Positions 50,249-59,881 of a stretch of DNA of 64,000 nt are shown here, piece after piece; positions within the stretch are counted from its first letter, which is position 1; each line of letters starts with the position of its first letter. The notes under the pieces were generated by a model. It was not told where the DNA came from, did not search any database, and saw only the letters and a list, made by a program, of their open reading frames with translations. Location of the stretch: the NCBI GenBank assembly GCA_035547515.1, contig DASZUS010000011.1, positions 15,081 through 79,080 on the forward strand, written 5' to 3'. The DNA is from DASZTV01 sp035547515 (GTDB lineage: Bacteria > Actinomycetota > Actinomycetes > JAFAQI01). The translations under genes and the position numbers were made by a program.

Positions 50249-51166
50249 ATGGATCCTGACGAACAACGCACCAAAGATGCGCACAGCGCTGAGCGACGCG
50301 TGACGGTTCCGGTGGCGGCGGTGATTGTTCATCACCGGCGGCCGGACCTTCTTGGCGCCGCCCTGGACGCGTTGTACGCGCAGTCGGTCCGGCCACGTGA
50401 CGTCGTCGTCGTCGATAACGGAGATGGCACCGCCGCCCCGATCGTCTCGGAGTTCGGGGCTCGGCTCCTGCAGCTTGACTCGAATAGCGGGTACGCCGCC
50501 GCGGTCAACGCCGGCCTGGCAACCGTCGATCCGGACCTTCACCCGCTGGTCATGACCCACGACTGCGTGCTCCGCGCGGATGCCCTCGAGCGGATGGTCG
50601 AACGGCTCCTGTCGGATTCGTCAATCGGCGTCGTGGGCCCGTTGCTGGGCCGGCTCGACGAGCGCGGCCACGTGTGGTCCGCCGGTGGGGGCTTCGGACG
50701 GATTCGTCGCTTGCCGTTCCATCGCGACGCGGGCCTGCCGCTGCAGGAACTCGAGGGACCGGATGCGGTCGAGGTTGAATGGCTCGACGGTGCCTGCCTG
50801 CTCATTCGCCGCTCTGCTTTTGATTCGGCCGGTCCTTTCGACGAGTCGTGGTTCCTGTACGTCGAAGAGGTTGAGTGGCTCCAGCGAGCGCGTCGGAAGG
50901 GCTGGCGGGTCGTGTGCGACCACCGAGCCGTGGCTTGGCAGCGTCCGGGGATGACACCGCCCTACCTCGAGGCCCGCAACCTGCTCAGATGGCTGATTTC
51001 GCGACGCCACTATTTCGCCGCTTCCATCTTCGTCGGTCGTCAACTCCGGCTGGCGGCTGCCGCAGGATGCGCTGGACGGGCCTGGGAGCTTCGCGCCCGC
51101 GCGCTCGGGCTCGCTGATGGGGTCGGCGGACGATTCAACCCTCACTACGTGTCGGTGCGCTCGTGA
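50249..51166 (+). CDS. Glycosyltransferase family 2 (rhamnosyltransferase-like)
   Basis: 305 residues. VAAVIVHHRRPDLLGAALDA, VVVVDNGDGT, NSGYAAAVNAG and the metal site in THDCVLRADA; WLDGACLLIRRSAFDSAGPF and FDESWFLYVEEVEWLQRARR are typical of dTDP-rhamnosyl/galactofuranosyl transferases of the GlfT/WbbL type. No TM segment. ATG 50249. The 3' end overlaps the convergent GT4 gene by 22 nt. Confidence 0.85.
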   Translation: MDPDEQRTKDAHSAERRVTVPVAAVIVHHRRPDLLGAALDALYAQSVRPRDVVVVDNGDGTAAPIVSEFGARLLQLDSNSGYAAAVNAGLATVDPDLHPLVMTHDCVLRADALERMVERLLSDSSIGVVGPLLGRLDERGHVWSAGGGFGRIRRLPFHRDAGLPLQELEGPDAVEVEWLDGACLLIRRSAFDSAGPFDESWFLYVEEVEWLQRARRKGWRVVCDHRAVAWQRPGMTPPYLEARNLLRWLISRRHYFAASIFVGRQLRLAAAAGCAGRAWELRARALGLADGVGGRFNPHYVSVRS

Positions 51167-52395
51167 AGCTGCTGATACACCGCAAGGCTCGCAGCCACCG
51201 ACTCGGTGAACGTCGGTCGAGCCGCACTCCACTCCGCTGCTTTAGCTCCCACCTGCCGACGCAGGGGACGATTCTTCAGCAGACTCACGACCGCCGCCGC
51301 GAAGTTGGTCGCATCATCTGTTATCGCGCCGAATGCGTCACCGGGGGCGGTCTCGGCGATCCCCTCGGCGCCGATCGTGGTGGTGACCACAGGGAGCCCG
51401 CTTCGCATGGCCTCGAGGACCTTGACCTTGATCCCTGCACCTGCGACCAAAGGCGCGACGAAGACCCCGGCTCGTGCGTACTCGGCATCGAGATCGTCGA
51501 CCCAGCCCTTGATCGTCACCCCTGCATGGCCGGAGTAGGTGAGGGTTTCTTCGGCAGGACGCGCACCCACCGCAACAAACTCCGCGTCCGGCTTGGCGGA
51601 TCTGACCATCGGCCACACCTTCTCGATGAACCATCTGAGCGACCAGATGTTCTCGATACGCCACAAGGCACCGGTAAAAAGCACCGGCCCGGGTCGACCA
51701 GCGGACGTGGCGGACTGTGAGCTGCCTCCGCCCAGTAGTTCGGTGACGATGATGGGGGTCTGAACACCATTAGCGGAGAGCAGCTGCCTGTCCTTCTCGC
51801 ATAGGGTCCGAACGAGATCAGTTCGGTTGAGAAGGCTCGCCTCGCGGCGCATCACGCGCGCCGCCTGCAAGCGGATGGCCGCGCGGCGCCATACCGCAGC
51901 GTTGTCAGCTCTGCGGCTCATCGACTGCGCCACGACATCGTGTTCGGTGGCGACCAGTGCGCCCGCCTTGAGCTCACGCAGGCGCGGAACAACCGTAAGC
52001 AACTGGCCGAACTCGATGTCGATTACATCGGAGCGGGTCACCAACTCGGGCAGCGACGGGCAATCTCGGATGGCCAGGTGCGTGAGCCAGCCGGGACCGA
52101 GCGCGAGGCGTGCATTATTGGCGCGGACCCTCATTCGCTGTGCCGCAAGCCTTGGAGGTTCAGCCAGCACCACTTCGTAGTTCGTCGCCTGAGCTGCGGC
52201 GGTCCTGTTATCGCTGGTCGCCGGCGCGAGCAGGGTTACGTCTTCCGAGCGGGCCAGCACGTCGAGATAACGGCCCAGGTATGCGCCACCTGCATGAGGG
52301 ATGCCGACGTATGGAACGTACGGCGCGACACACAACAGGCGCACAGAGGACGCTCCACGGCAGAAGGCTGAACGACGGGACAATGACACGGTCAT
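51145..52395 (-). CDS. Glycosyltransferase family 4-like (GT-B)
   Basis: 416 residues. Two Rossmann-like halves: N-terminal VRLLCVAPYVPYVGIPHAGG, and C-terminal FTGALWRIENIWSLRWFIEK, VKGWVDDL-type segment and the nucleotide-sugar motif FVAPLVAGAGIKVKVLEAMR with the conserved Glu. Only minus-strand gene of this cluster. ATG 52395 overlaps the ATG of the divergent gene (shared CATG); GTG 52344 (SVRLLCVAPY) is a plausible later start. Confidence 0.82.
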   Translation of the reverse strand: MTVSLSRRSAFCRGASSVRLLCVAPYVPYVGIPHAGGAYLGRYLDVLARSEDVTLLAPATSDNRTAAAQATNYEVVLAEPPRLAAQRMRVRANNARLALGPGWLTHLAIRDCPSLPELVTRSDVIDIEFGQLLTVVPRLRELKAGALVATEHDVVAQSMSRRADNAAVWRRAAIRLQAARVMRREASLLNRTDLVRTLCEKDRQLLSANGVQTPIIVTELLGGGSSQSATSAGRPGPVLFTGALWRIENIWSLRWFIEKVWPMVRSAKPDAEFVAVGARPAEETLTYSGHAGVTIKGWVDDLDAEYARAGVFVAPLVAGAGIKVKVLEAMRSGLPVVTTTIGAEGIAETAPGDAFGAITDDATNFAAAVVSLLKNRPLRRQVGAKAAEWSAARPTFTESVAASLAVYQQLHERTDT

Positions 52396-53395
52396 GCTAG
52401 ATAGCCACTCGCGACCCGGCCCGGCTGCGCGAGTCGCGGCATCTGTCGTTCTTTGGCGTACCGATCCTCGTCACTGGCGGGCCTGCCTCGAATCGTTGGT
52501 TGCGCAGGCCTGCCCGTTGGTTGCCCTGTCGGTCCTGGTGAACGAGGACGACGGCACGATCGCCGATGCTGTTCGTGCTTGGCTGGGAGAGGCCTCGCTC
52601 GATCCAAAGTGGGTGTTCTCCGATGTCGGCAATCAGGGATACTCGGGCGGCCACAATCGGCTGCTCGCCGAGTTGTTCTCGGCGGGGACCCTCGCAATCG
52701 ATGGTGTGCTGGTCCTGAATCCCGATGTCGTTGCCGAGCCTGGACTTGTAAGCGCGGTCACCGACTTCGCTGCTTCTCGCTGTGACCCGATGCTCGTAGG
52801 CCCGCTCCTCGAGCTCGCCGATGCCGACACGCTTGCGGGTGAAGGAGTGATCGACACGTGCGGAACGGTTTGGGACCGCTGGGCACGACACCATGACCTC
52901 GCCCAGGGTCGTCCGATCGCCGAGGCGCCAACGGCTCCGCAGAAGACCGCCGGGATCTCGGGTGCTTGTATCTACGTGCCAAGAGCGGCCTACGAGCGAG
53001 TGATCGACGCGACCGGCGAGTTCTTCGATGCTGACTTCATCGCCTACCGCGAGGACGCAGAGCTAGGCATTCGTGCAGCTCTGGTCGGGGTCGAGTCCTG
53101 GGTGGTCCCGGCGGCTCGTGGCCGTCACGTGCGGCGACTCCGCGGCACGAGTCGCGGAGTGTCCGCACACATCGACCGGTTGAGCGTTCGAAATCGGTTT
53201 CTGATGCGGTTCAAGCTCGGGACCTATCGGCCCGGTGGCCGTCTCGCCGCCACCTTCCGGGACGTCGCGGTTGTCGCTGGTGTGCTGCTTCGCGAGCCGC
53301 GCTCGTTGTCCGGGCTGCTCGACGCGGTGAGACTTCGCGGCGCCATGCGCCGCAAGCATGCGCGGCTTTGCCTCGCGGAGCGCGTCAATGCCTGA
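52394..53395 (+). CDS. Glycosyltransferase family 2
   Basis: 333 residues from ATG 52394. GT-A pattern: VAASVVLWRTDPRHWRACLE, NQGYSGGHNRLL, VLVLNPDVV (metal-binding loop as NPD), and GISGACIYVPRAAYERV with DADFIAYREDAELGIRA. Resembles the rhamnosyltransferase-like group. C-terminal basic amphipathic region could contact the membrane. Overlaps the next gene by 8 nt (ATGCCTGA). Confidence 0.85.
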   Translation: MLDSHSRPGPAARVAASVVLWRTDPRHWRACLESLVAQACPLVALSVLVNEDDGTIADAVRAWLGEASLDPKWVFSDVGNQGYSGGHNRLLAELFSAGTLAIDGVLVLNPDVVAEPGLVSAVTDFAASRCDPMLVGPLLELADADTLAGEGVIDTCGTVWDRWARHHDLAQGRPIAEAPTAPQKTAGISGACIYVPRAAYERVIDATGEFFDADFIAYREDAELGIRAALVGVESWVVPAARGRHVRRLRGTSRGVSAHIDRLSVRNRFLMRFKLGTYRPGGRLAATFRDVAVVAGVLLREPRSLSGLLDAVRLRGAMRRKHARLCLAERVNA

Positions 53396-54203
53396 CATCG
53401 ACGTGTTGATCGTCAACTTCCTCACCCCCGATCTGGTTGTCGGCCTCGTCGACCGGATCGCGGGGGAGGGAATACACGTCTACGTCTGGGACAACTCCGG
53501 CGACATCCCGCCAGGTCGCCTTGGACCGGATGTCGAGGTGCACGGCGACGGTCGCAACCTCTTCTACGCGGAGGCCAGCAACCGGCTCTATGCAATGTCC
53601 GACAGCCCGCTCGTGGCGCTGGTGAATCCCGATATCGAGCTTGACGTCGCAGAACTGCGCCGGATGGCGGACGCGCTGCTCGGGGATGAGGCGCGGTGGG
53701 GGGTCGCTCCTCGGCTCGTTGATCCGGGTGGCCAAGATCAGGCCTACGTTCGTCGGCTACCAACGCTCTCGCGTGTCGTCGCTGATCGAGTGAAGCTTGC
53801 GCGGCGATGGCTGAGGGCAGCGCACGACAGCTACTGGTACGCCGATCTTGCGCGCGACCGGGATGGCGATGTCGAACAACCCGCAGCTGCCTGCCTGATG
53901 TTGCGGCGAGCCGCAGTCGGTCCGTCTCTGTTCGATCCGTCCTACCGGTTGTTTTTCAACGACACCGATCTTGCTCGCAGGCTAGGGATGCGCGGGACAT
54001 GTCGCTATCTGGGCTCGATGAGCGTCGTGCACCGAGGCGGGGAGTCGATCGCCCGGCTCCAAGCGCGGCGCTGGATTCGCATCGAGTACGACCGGTCGTA
54101 TTTGCGCTACTGCCGGCGCAACCTCCGCAGCTGGCCTCTGCTGGTGCCGATCTTTGTGGCTCGTATCGGGCTCACGAAGCTGATTGCGGCGGTTGCCCGA
54201 TGA
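53388..54203 (+). CDS. Glycosyltransferase family 2-like
   Basis: 271 residues from ATG 53388. Shorter GT-A domain: DIDVLIVNFLTPDLVVGLVD, YVWDNSGD, LFYAEASNRLY, ALVNPDIELD (metal-binding NPD) and ACLMLRRAAVG, then FFNDTDLARRL. Ends in a hydrophobic, basic tail. Starts inside the previous gene and overlaps the next by ATGA, so these three glycan genes are translated as a unit. Confidence 0.82.
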   Translation: MPDIDVLIVNFLTPDLVVGLVDRIAGEGIHVYVWDNSGDIPPGRLGPDVEVHGDGRNLFYAEASNRLYAMSDSPLVALVNPDIELDVAELRRMADALLGDEARWGVAPRLVDPGGQDQAYVRRLPTLSRVVADRVKLARRWLRAAHDSYWYADLARDRDGDVEQPAAACLMLRRAAVGPSLFDPSYRLFFNDTDLARRLGMRGTCRYLGSMSVVHRGGESIARLQARRWIRIEYDRSYLRYCRRNLRSWPLLVPIFVARIGLTKLIAAVAR

Positions 54204-56089
54204 GGTTGATCCGATTCCGGCGCCGAACCGATCTGATCTTCGCGGGGATTGATGCGCTGTGCGCACTCGCCGTCTCGTACCTGGCTTACCGGTTCCGTTT
54301 CGAGGGCGTCTTCGTGCCCGAGCACTACGTGGGCCGCTACCGCGTGATGTCGGCGGTCGTGACCGTGATGTGGGTCATTGCGGCTCGCTCGTCAGCGCTC
54401 TACCGACGCGAGGCCTTACGTCCCGGGACGACGATGGTGCCCGCGGCCTTTCAGGCCGCTGCTGTCACCGGCCTCGTGGCACTCCTTGTCAACGAGCTCT
54501 TCTTGAGTGCCGACGTCTCCCGCGCATGGATTGGTCTCGAGGTTCTCGGCCTGCTCCTGGCCGGCGTCGGAAGCCGCAGCCTGCTACGACGGCTCCGGCG
54601 CTCGCTTGTGCCATTCGGCGTTGCCCTCGAGCGGTACGCCGTCGTCGGGACAGACCTGGCCGCTCGTCGGCTTCTCGCGGATCTGACGCGTGCATCCGGT
54701 GCGCCGTTCGAAATCATCGATCTGCTCGATCCCGCAGCTGGGCCGGAGCAGCTGGCAGCCTTCGCGGTCAGCAATCGTCTCGACGGATTGATCTTGGCCC
54801 AGGACGCGTCGCTTGACGTCGGAGAGCTGTCGCGGCGGCTCGCGGGCTTTGGGATCGAGGCGCTCGTCGCACCCCGATTTGACGAGCTCGACATGCGGGT
54901 GTCGAGCCTGGTGACCTTTCACGGCATCCCGCTCCTCAGGGTGGCTGGTTTGGCGCCGCGACGCGCAGCCGTGCGTTCGGCATCTCGCCCGCGGTCGCGT
55001 GGGGTCGCAATCCTGGGGACACGTGGCATACCCGCGAGCTACGGAGGATTCGAGACGTTCGCCGAGAAACTCGCCGTTCGCCTTGTCGATGCGGGTACGG
55101 ACGTAACGGTCTACTGCCGCCGGCGGTACGCCACGGCGGGATCAGAGTGGTCGGGCGTTCGGCTCGTCACCTTGCCGACAATCAGTCACAAGTACTTAGA
55201 CACCGTGGTGCACACCTTCCTCTCGGTGATTCACCTCGTCCTGCGCACTCGTGTACGCGATGTGATCCTCTGCAATGCCGCGAATGCTGCTGTGCTGCCG
55301 GTGCTGCGACTGTTCGGCGTTCGGGTGGTGATGAATGTCGACGGGCTGGAATGGCGTCGCGGGAAGTGGGGGATCGCCGGGCGCGCTTGGTACCGCGCCG
55401 GGGAATGGCTGTCGGTGCGCTGGGCAAGCGTGCTGGTGACAGACGCCGAGGAGGTCCGGACCTACTATCGGGTGCGCCACGATGCGGATTCCGTGATGAT
55501 CCCGTACGGCGCGGACCAGCTGCCGCGAGGGCTGGCCCTGCCCGATCAGCTAGGGGTCGAGCCCGACAAATACGTCCTCTACGTGTCGCGCTGGGAACGG
55601 GAGAACAACCCCGTGATGGTTGCCAGAGCCCATGCCGCCGCCGGCGGACGACGCCCCCTGGTGATGTTGGGCGAGGCCACCTACGACGAAGAGCTGGATG
55701 CTGAGGTGAGGGCTGCCACCGCGGCCTCCGCGGTGCTGCCCGGTCCGTTGTTTGGTGACGCGTACCGTGCTCTCCAGAGCAATGCCCGCTGCTACATCCA
55801 CGCGACCGAGGTGGGCGGGACCCATCCGGCCCTGATCGAGTCGATGGGAGCAGGCAATCTTTGCCTGGTCCTCGACACGCCTGAGAACCGAGAGGTTGCG
55901 GGACCTGATGCGTGGTATTTCGCCGATGAGTGCGAGCTCACCGACCTCCTCCGCCGGGCCGATCGGATTCGCCACGCGGAACTGGAGAGGCTGCGCGACT
56001 TGAGCCGGGCCCGCGCTGCTCGGCTTTACTCCTGGGAGGGAGTCTGCGCCGGCTACCGACGGCTGCTGCTTGGTGATGCGAGATTGTAA
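54200..56089 (+). CDS. Fusion: membrane/CoA-binding-like domain plus GT4 glycosyltransferase
   Basis: 629 residues. Four predicted TM segments (about 11-30, 46-64, 80-102, 108-125) and a soluble Rossmann-like part (about 140-250, ending FHGIPLLRV) match the N-terminal half of polyprenyl-phosphate glycosylphosphotransferases (PF13727 type). The expected C-terminal sugar-phosphate transferase domain is absent; from 268 on there is instead a GT-B glycosyltransferase starting GVAILGTRGIPASYGGFETF (DUF1972/rhamnosyltransferase type), with VMNVDGLEWRRGKW and the donor-site ATEVGGTHPALIESMGAG. The enzyme is thus membrane-tethered. ATG overlaps the previous stop. Confidence 0.82.
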   Translation: MRLIRFRRRTDLIFAGIDALCALAVSYLAYRFRFEGVFVPEHYVGRYRVMSAVVTVMWVIAARSSALYRREALRPGTTMVPAAFQAAAVTGLVALLVNELFLSADVSRAWIGLEVLGLLLAGVGSRSLLRRLRRSLVPFGVALERYAVVGTDLAARRLLADLTRASGAPFEIIDLLDPAAGPEQLAAFAVSNRLDGLILAQDASLDVGELSRRLAGFGIEALVAPRFDELDMRVSSLVTFHGIPLLRVAGLAPRRAAVRSASRPRSRGVAILGTRGIPASYGGFETFAEKLAVRLVDAGTDVTVYCRRRYATAGSEWSGVRLVTLPTISHKYLDTVVHTFLSVIHLVLRTRVRDVILCNAANAAVLPVLRLFGVRVVMNVDGLEWRRGKWGIAGRAWYRAGEWLSVRWASVLVTDAEEVRTYYRVRHDADSVMIPYGADQLPRGLALPDQLGVEPDKYVLYVSRWERENNPVMVARAHAAAGGRRPLVMLGEATYDEELDAEVRAATAASAVLPGPLFGDAYRALQSNARCYIHATEVGGTHPALIESMGAGNLCLVLDTPENREVAGPDAWYFADECELTDLLRRADRIRHAELERLRDLSRARAARLYSWEGVCAGYRRLLLGDARL

Positions 56090-56130
56090 AGCCGGTCAAG
56101 CACATCGTCCGTGCCGTCGATGCCCACACT

Positions 56131-58068
56131 GTGGTGGTGGCCGACGGGACGGATCGCGCAAGCTGCCCGGAGGTCCAGGTAACCCGTGACGGGCTCCCGC
56201 CGTTCGAGCTGGTTGAGCATCTAACGCTGCTCGGTCTGCTCACAGTGTGGGCAGTGCCATTCACCCGGGCGATCGGCGGTCGCGGAGTCCACCACGAGCT
56301 GATCTTCGCAGCAGTGCTCGCGGTAGCAATTGCGCTGGCCCGGGCCTGGCTCGCCCCGGTCGGCTCTGTCGTCCTGGCCGCCATCGTTGCGGCAGCTGCC
56401 CTGCTGGTGTGCGTATTCGCGCCAACCGGGTGGTGGGGCAGCGACGTCGCCGCCGGCTATGCCATCGGCGCCTCGGTGTACGTGGTCGCCCGGCGTTACG
56501 TCCGGGACGAGCAGCGGCGCGACCTGATCGCCGCGGCGATCTGCCTCGCGAGCGTCTACGAGTTCTCGCAAGGCTTCATCAGCTGGGTTCGCACCGGCGA
56601 TCCAGCGACCGAGATGTCAGGCACCTTCTACTGGCACAACCCCTATGCCGCGTACCTGCTTCCCGGCGCGGTGATCGGGCTCGGGCTCGTGGCCGGCCGC
56701 AGGCGGCCCTGGAGCCTGATTGGTTGGGTCAGCGTCCCGCTGTGCACGGCCGGCGTCGTGCTTTCGAGCAGCCGGGCGACGATGCTGCCACTCGTCGTCG
56801 CACTGGTCCTCGTCACAGCGGGCGTAGCGGCTCGATCGGGACTGGCGAGGGTCGGCGGAGTGCTCGTCCTGTCCGTCGGCGCCCTCGTGGTGCTGCCCGG
56901 GCCGCCGTTCTTCTCCCATCGGGTCGCGCCGTGGGCACCGACGGCTGTGCGTGCTCAGGGTCAGACCCTCGCACAGAATGGCGGCTACCGAACCGAGTTC
57001 TGGCGTGAGGGAGCACAGGTCTTCCTGCACCATCCTGTGGTTGGTAGCGGATACCACGCCTTGGCCACTGCCAGCGTGCTCTACACCCCGGTCGGGTGGG
57101 CGCGTTCCTCATTGACGCATGACGGCTACCTTCAAGCGCTCTCCGATGGCGGGCTTCTGCTGGGCGTGCCCTTCCTGGTCGCGGTCGCCACCGTCGCCTG
57201 GTGGGCACTCCATCGGTTCTTGACACTTGCTCGGAAGCGGCGGTCCGGAGGAGTCGACCCGGTCGAGCTCGCAATCGTTCTCGCCTTGCTGGCCGGGATG
57301 GCGCACTCGGCGGTCGACTTCGACTGGTCGCACCCCGCGCTCCTCGTCCAAGCGGCGCTTCTTGCGGCTTGCGTCGCGCCAGCAGGTCCGGGCCGCTCGA
57401 GCGCCGGCAGGCGCTGGTGCGCAGCTGGCGCCGCGCTGGCCCTGACCGGCGTGTTGATTGCCATCCTGCCCGCCCTGCACCAGTGGCAGCGCGATCAACC
57501 CAACGACACGCACACCACGGCGAGCCTCTTGGCGGACGCATCAGCCACCTTTGGGGACTACCGGCCCGCCGCAGCGCTCGTGTCAATGGCGAACAGTCGT
57601 ACTCGCGTTCTGACGCCCTTAGAGGCGGCTGAGGCCCTTCGGCTGACCGCGAATGAGGCGTCAGTAGATCCAGGTCTATCGCTGGCTCGCGACGAGCTGG
57701 GTGCACGTATGGGCCTTTTGCCAGGCGCTGCGTCCGCCGCGGAACGTGAAGTCGCACGGCTCTCCGGAGGCGCGACGGTGTACGACGCAGATCTAGCCGC
57801 CGTACTCGGGTCGGCTGGTGAGCTCGACACGGCCCGTCGATTGCTTGCCGCCGACATTGCGCGCCAGGCGAACGCCGGCGAGGCATCGCCTGACCTCTCC
57901 CAGGAGCTTGGTGTGTGGGCATCGACGCTGGGACGAGGGCGCGGGTACGCCTGTCAGATCGCTTTGATCCGGCCACTTCTTGGATCGTGGCGGACGGCCG
58001 GGCTGCCCCGTCCATCAGCGTCCTGTCGTGGGACCGTCAAGGACGTCGGTTCGGCTTCCGAACAATGA
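56131..58068 (+). CDS. O-antigen ligase/polymerase-like membrane protein (Wzy_C)
   Basis: 645 residues, about ten to twelve hydrophobic segments over 25-450. The Wzy_C/ligase loop is seen in GTFYWHNPYAAYLLPG, LSSSRATMLPL, and FLHHPVVGSGYHAL with SLTHDGYLQALSDGGLL (catalytic His/Arg-type large periplasmic loop). The C-terminal 180 residues are soluble and Ala/Leu/Glu-rich (LTPLEAAEALRLTANEAS), TPR-like. It would polymerise or ligate lipid-linked glycan, or glycosylate pilins (PglL-type). Start uncertain among GTG 56131, 56134 and 56137. Confidence 0.8.
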   Translation: MVVADGTDRASCPEVQVTRDGLPPFELVEHLTLLGLLTVWAVPFTRAIGGRGVHHELIFAAVLAVAIALARAWLAPVGSVVLAAIVAAAALLVCVFAPTGWWGSDVAAGYAIGASVYVVARRYVRDEQRRDLIAAAICLASVYEFSQGFISWVRTGDPATEMSGTFYWHNPYAAYLLPGAVIGLGLVAGRRRPWSLIGWVSVPLCTAGVVLSSSRATMLPLVVALVLVTAGVAARSGLARVGGVLVLSVGALVVLPGPPFFSHRVAPWAPTAVRAQGQTLAQNGGYRTEFWREGAQVFLHHPVVGSGYHALATASVLYTPVGWARSSLTHDGYLQALSDGGLLLGVPFLVAVATVAWWALHRFLTLARKRRSGGVDPVELAIVLALLAGMAHSAVDFDWSHPALLVQAALLAACVAPAGPGRSSAGRRWCAAGAALALTGVLIAILPALHQWQRDQPNDTHTTASLLADASATFGDYRPAAALVSMANSRTRVLTPLEAAEALRLTANEASVDPGLSLARDELGARMGLLPGAASAAEREVARLSGGATVYDADLAAVLGSAGELDTARRLLAADIARQANAGEASPDLSQELGVWASTLGRGRGYACQIALIRPLLGSWRTAGLPRPSASCRGTVKDVGSASEQ

Positions 58069-58095
58069 TGTTGAGTACTCGATGAGGGGAAGTCC

Positions 58096-59757
58096 GTGAA
58101 GCAGCTGGGTGACATCCTGCTCGAAGACGGCCTCGTCACCCAAGACCAGCTGTCCGACGCCTACGACGAGCACCAGCGGGTCGGCCGTGCGCTTGGGCGA
58201 GTTCTGGTCGACCGTGGCGTCCTCACCGAGAGCCAGCTCGTCGCGGCATTGGCCCAGCAGATCGGCATGCGCTTCGTCGACCTCACGGAGTTCGCCGTCG
58301 ACGGCGCGGCTCTCGCTCAGGTGCCGCAGCCGGTGTGCCGTCGCTACAACGCGCTGCCGATCGGCTACGAGGACGGCAAGCTGCTCGTCGCCATGTCAGA
58401 CCCGGCGAACGTGTTCGCCCTCGACGACATGCGCTCGATCACCGGTTTGGAAATCAAACCGGTCGTCGCCACCAAGGCCGACGTGGTCGCGGCGATCAAC
58501 CGCTACCACCGAGCGGACTCCGACCTCGACGACCTGACGCTGGCGCTCGACCAGAACGAGGAGGAGGACCTCAACGACCTCAAGACCGTCGTTGAGGACG
58601 CCCCGATCGTCAAGTTCGTCAACCTGCTCATCACCCAGGCCGTGAACGACCGGGCCTCCGATATCCACCTCGAGCCCAACGAGCGCGACCTGCGCGTCCG
58701 GTTTCGGATCGACGGCGTCCTGCACGACATCATGCATTCGCCGCGCAACATCCAGTCCGGCGTGATCAGCCGGTTGAAGATCATGGCGGACATCAACATC
58801 GCCGAGCGCCGGATCCCGCAGGACGGCCGGCTTTCGGTCAACGTGACCGGCAAGAAGATCGACCTGCGCGTCGCGACCCTGCCCACCGTGTGGGGCGAGA
58901 AGGTCGTGATGCGAATCCTCGACAACACGACGGCCATGCTCAAGCTGTCGGATCTCGGGTTCAGCGACGCCAACTACGAGATCTACTCGAGGAGCTTCGT
59001 CAAGCCCTACGGGATGATCCTGGTGACGGGCCCGACGGGTTCCGGAAAGTCGACCACGCTCTACGCGACTCTCAACATCGTCAGCCGGCCCGAGATCAAC
59101 GTCATCACGGTCGAGGACCCGGTGGAGTACCGGATCAGTGGCATCAACCAGGTCCAGACCAACCCGAAGGCAGGCCTGACCTTCGCCAGCGCGCTGCGCT
59201 CGATCCTGCGTTCAGACCCCGACGTCGTCCTGATTGGTGAGATCCGCGACCACGAGACGGCCCAGATCGCGATCGAGGCAGCCTTGACGGGCCACCTGGT
59301 GCTCTCGAGCTTGCACACCAACGACGCGCCCTCGGCCCTTACCCGCCTTGTCGAGATGGGGATCGAGCCCTTCCTAGTCGGGTCCGCCCTCGATGCCGTG
59401 CTCGCTCAGCGCCTCGCTCGTAGGCTGTGCGACCGCTGCAAGGAGCCGTACACGCCGGAGCCCTCCGTGCTTCAGTCGGCGCGCTTCCCCTGGCAGGAGG
59501 GAGAGCCGCTGCCTACGTTGTACCGCCCGGTCGGCTGCTCGGCGTGTGCCAAGACCGGCTATCGCGGACGGGTCGCGCTCACTGAGGTCATGGCCGTCAC
59601 CGAGGAGATCGAACGGCTGACCGTGCAGCGCGCCACCGCTGTGGAGGTCAGCAAGGTGGCCGTCGAGCAGGGCATGATCTCGCTTCGGCTCGACGGCATG
59701 TACAAGGCCATCGCGGGGGTCACGGCGCTGGAAGAGGTACTTCGCGTCGTCGTCTGA
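58096..59757 (+). CDS. pilB: Type IV pilus extension ATPase PilB
   Basis: 553 residues. N-terminal T2SSE_N domain (about 1-150: LGDILLEDGLVTQDQLSDA), then the ATPase: Walker A GPTGSGKST (about 313), Asp box VITVEDPVEYR, Walker B DPDVVLIGEIRD and His box LVLSSLHTND. A zinc tetracysteine CDRCKEP ... CSACAKTGYRGR (about 449-490) marks PilB/GspE. GTG 58096 with GAGGGGAA upstream. It drives pilin polymerisation at the inner membrane platform PilC. Confidence 0.95.
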   Translation: MKQLGDILLEDGLVTQDQLSDAYDEHQRVGRALGRVLVDRGVLTESQLVAALAQQIGMRFVDLTEFAVDGAALAQVPQPVCRRYNALPIGYEDGKLLVAMSDPANVFALDDMRSITGLEIKPVVATKADVVAAINRYHRADSDLDDLTLALDQNEEEDLNDLKTVVEDAPIVKFVNLLITQAVNDRASDIHLEPNERDLRVRFRIDGVLHDIMHSPRNIQSGVISRLKIMADINIAERRIPQDGRLSVNVTGKKIDLRVATLPTVWGEKVVMRILDNTTAMLKLSDLGFSDANYEIYSRSFVKPYGMILVTGPTGSGKSTTLYATLNIVSRPEINVITVEDPVEYRISGINQVQTNPKAGLTFASALRSILRSDPDVVLIGEIRDHETAQIAIEAALTGHLVLSSLHTNDAPSALTRLVEMGIEPFLVGSALDAVLAQRLARRLCDRCKEPYTPEPSVLQSARFPWQEGEPLPTLYRPVGCSACAKTGYRGRVALTEVMAVTEEIERLTVQRATAVEVSKVAVEQGMISLRLDGMYKAIAGVTALEEVLRVVV

Positions 59758-59881
59758 TGGTCCGTTCGGTCCAGGTCCGGTGCTCAAGAGGGAGCAGGGA
59801 CCGTCCGATGCTCTCGTATGGCAGGACCCGGCCCGCCATAGCGAAAGTGGCCGAATGGGTGGTCGATGAGGGGATTGGCAC

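Noticed and set aside
53807..54199. 131-codon N-terminal extension of the fusion glycosyltransferase
   Set aside because: It lies out of frame inside the preceding GT2 gene and has no membrane or domain likeness; ATG 54200 fits the overlap pattern.
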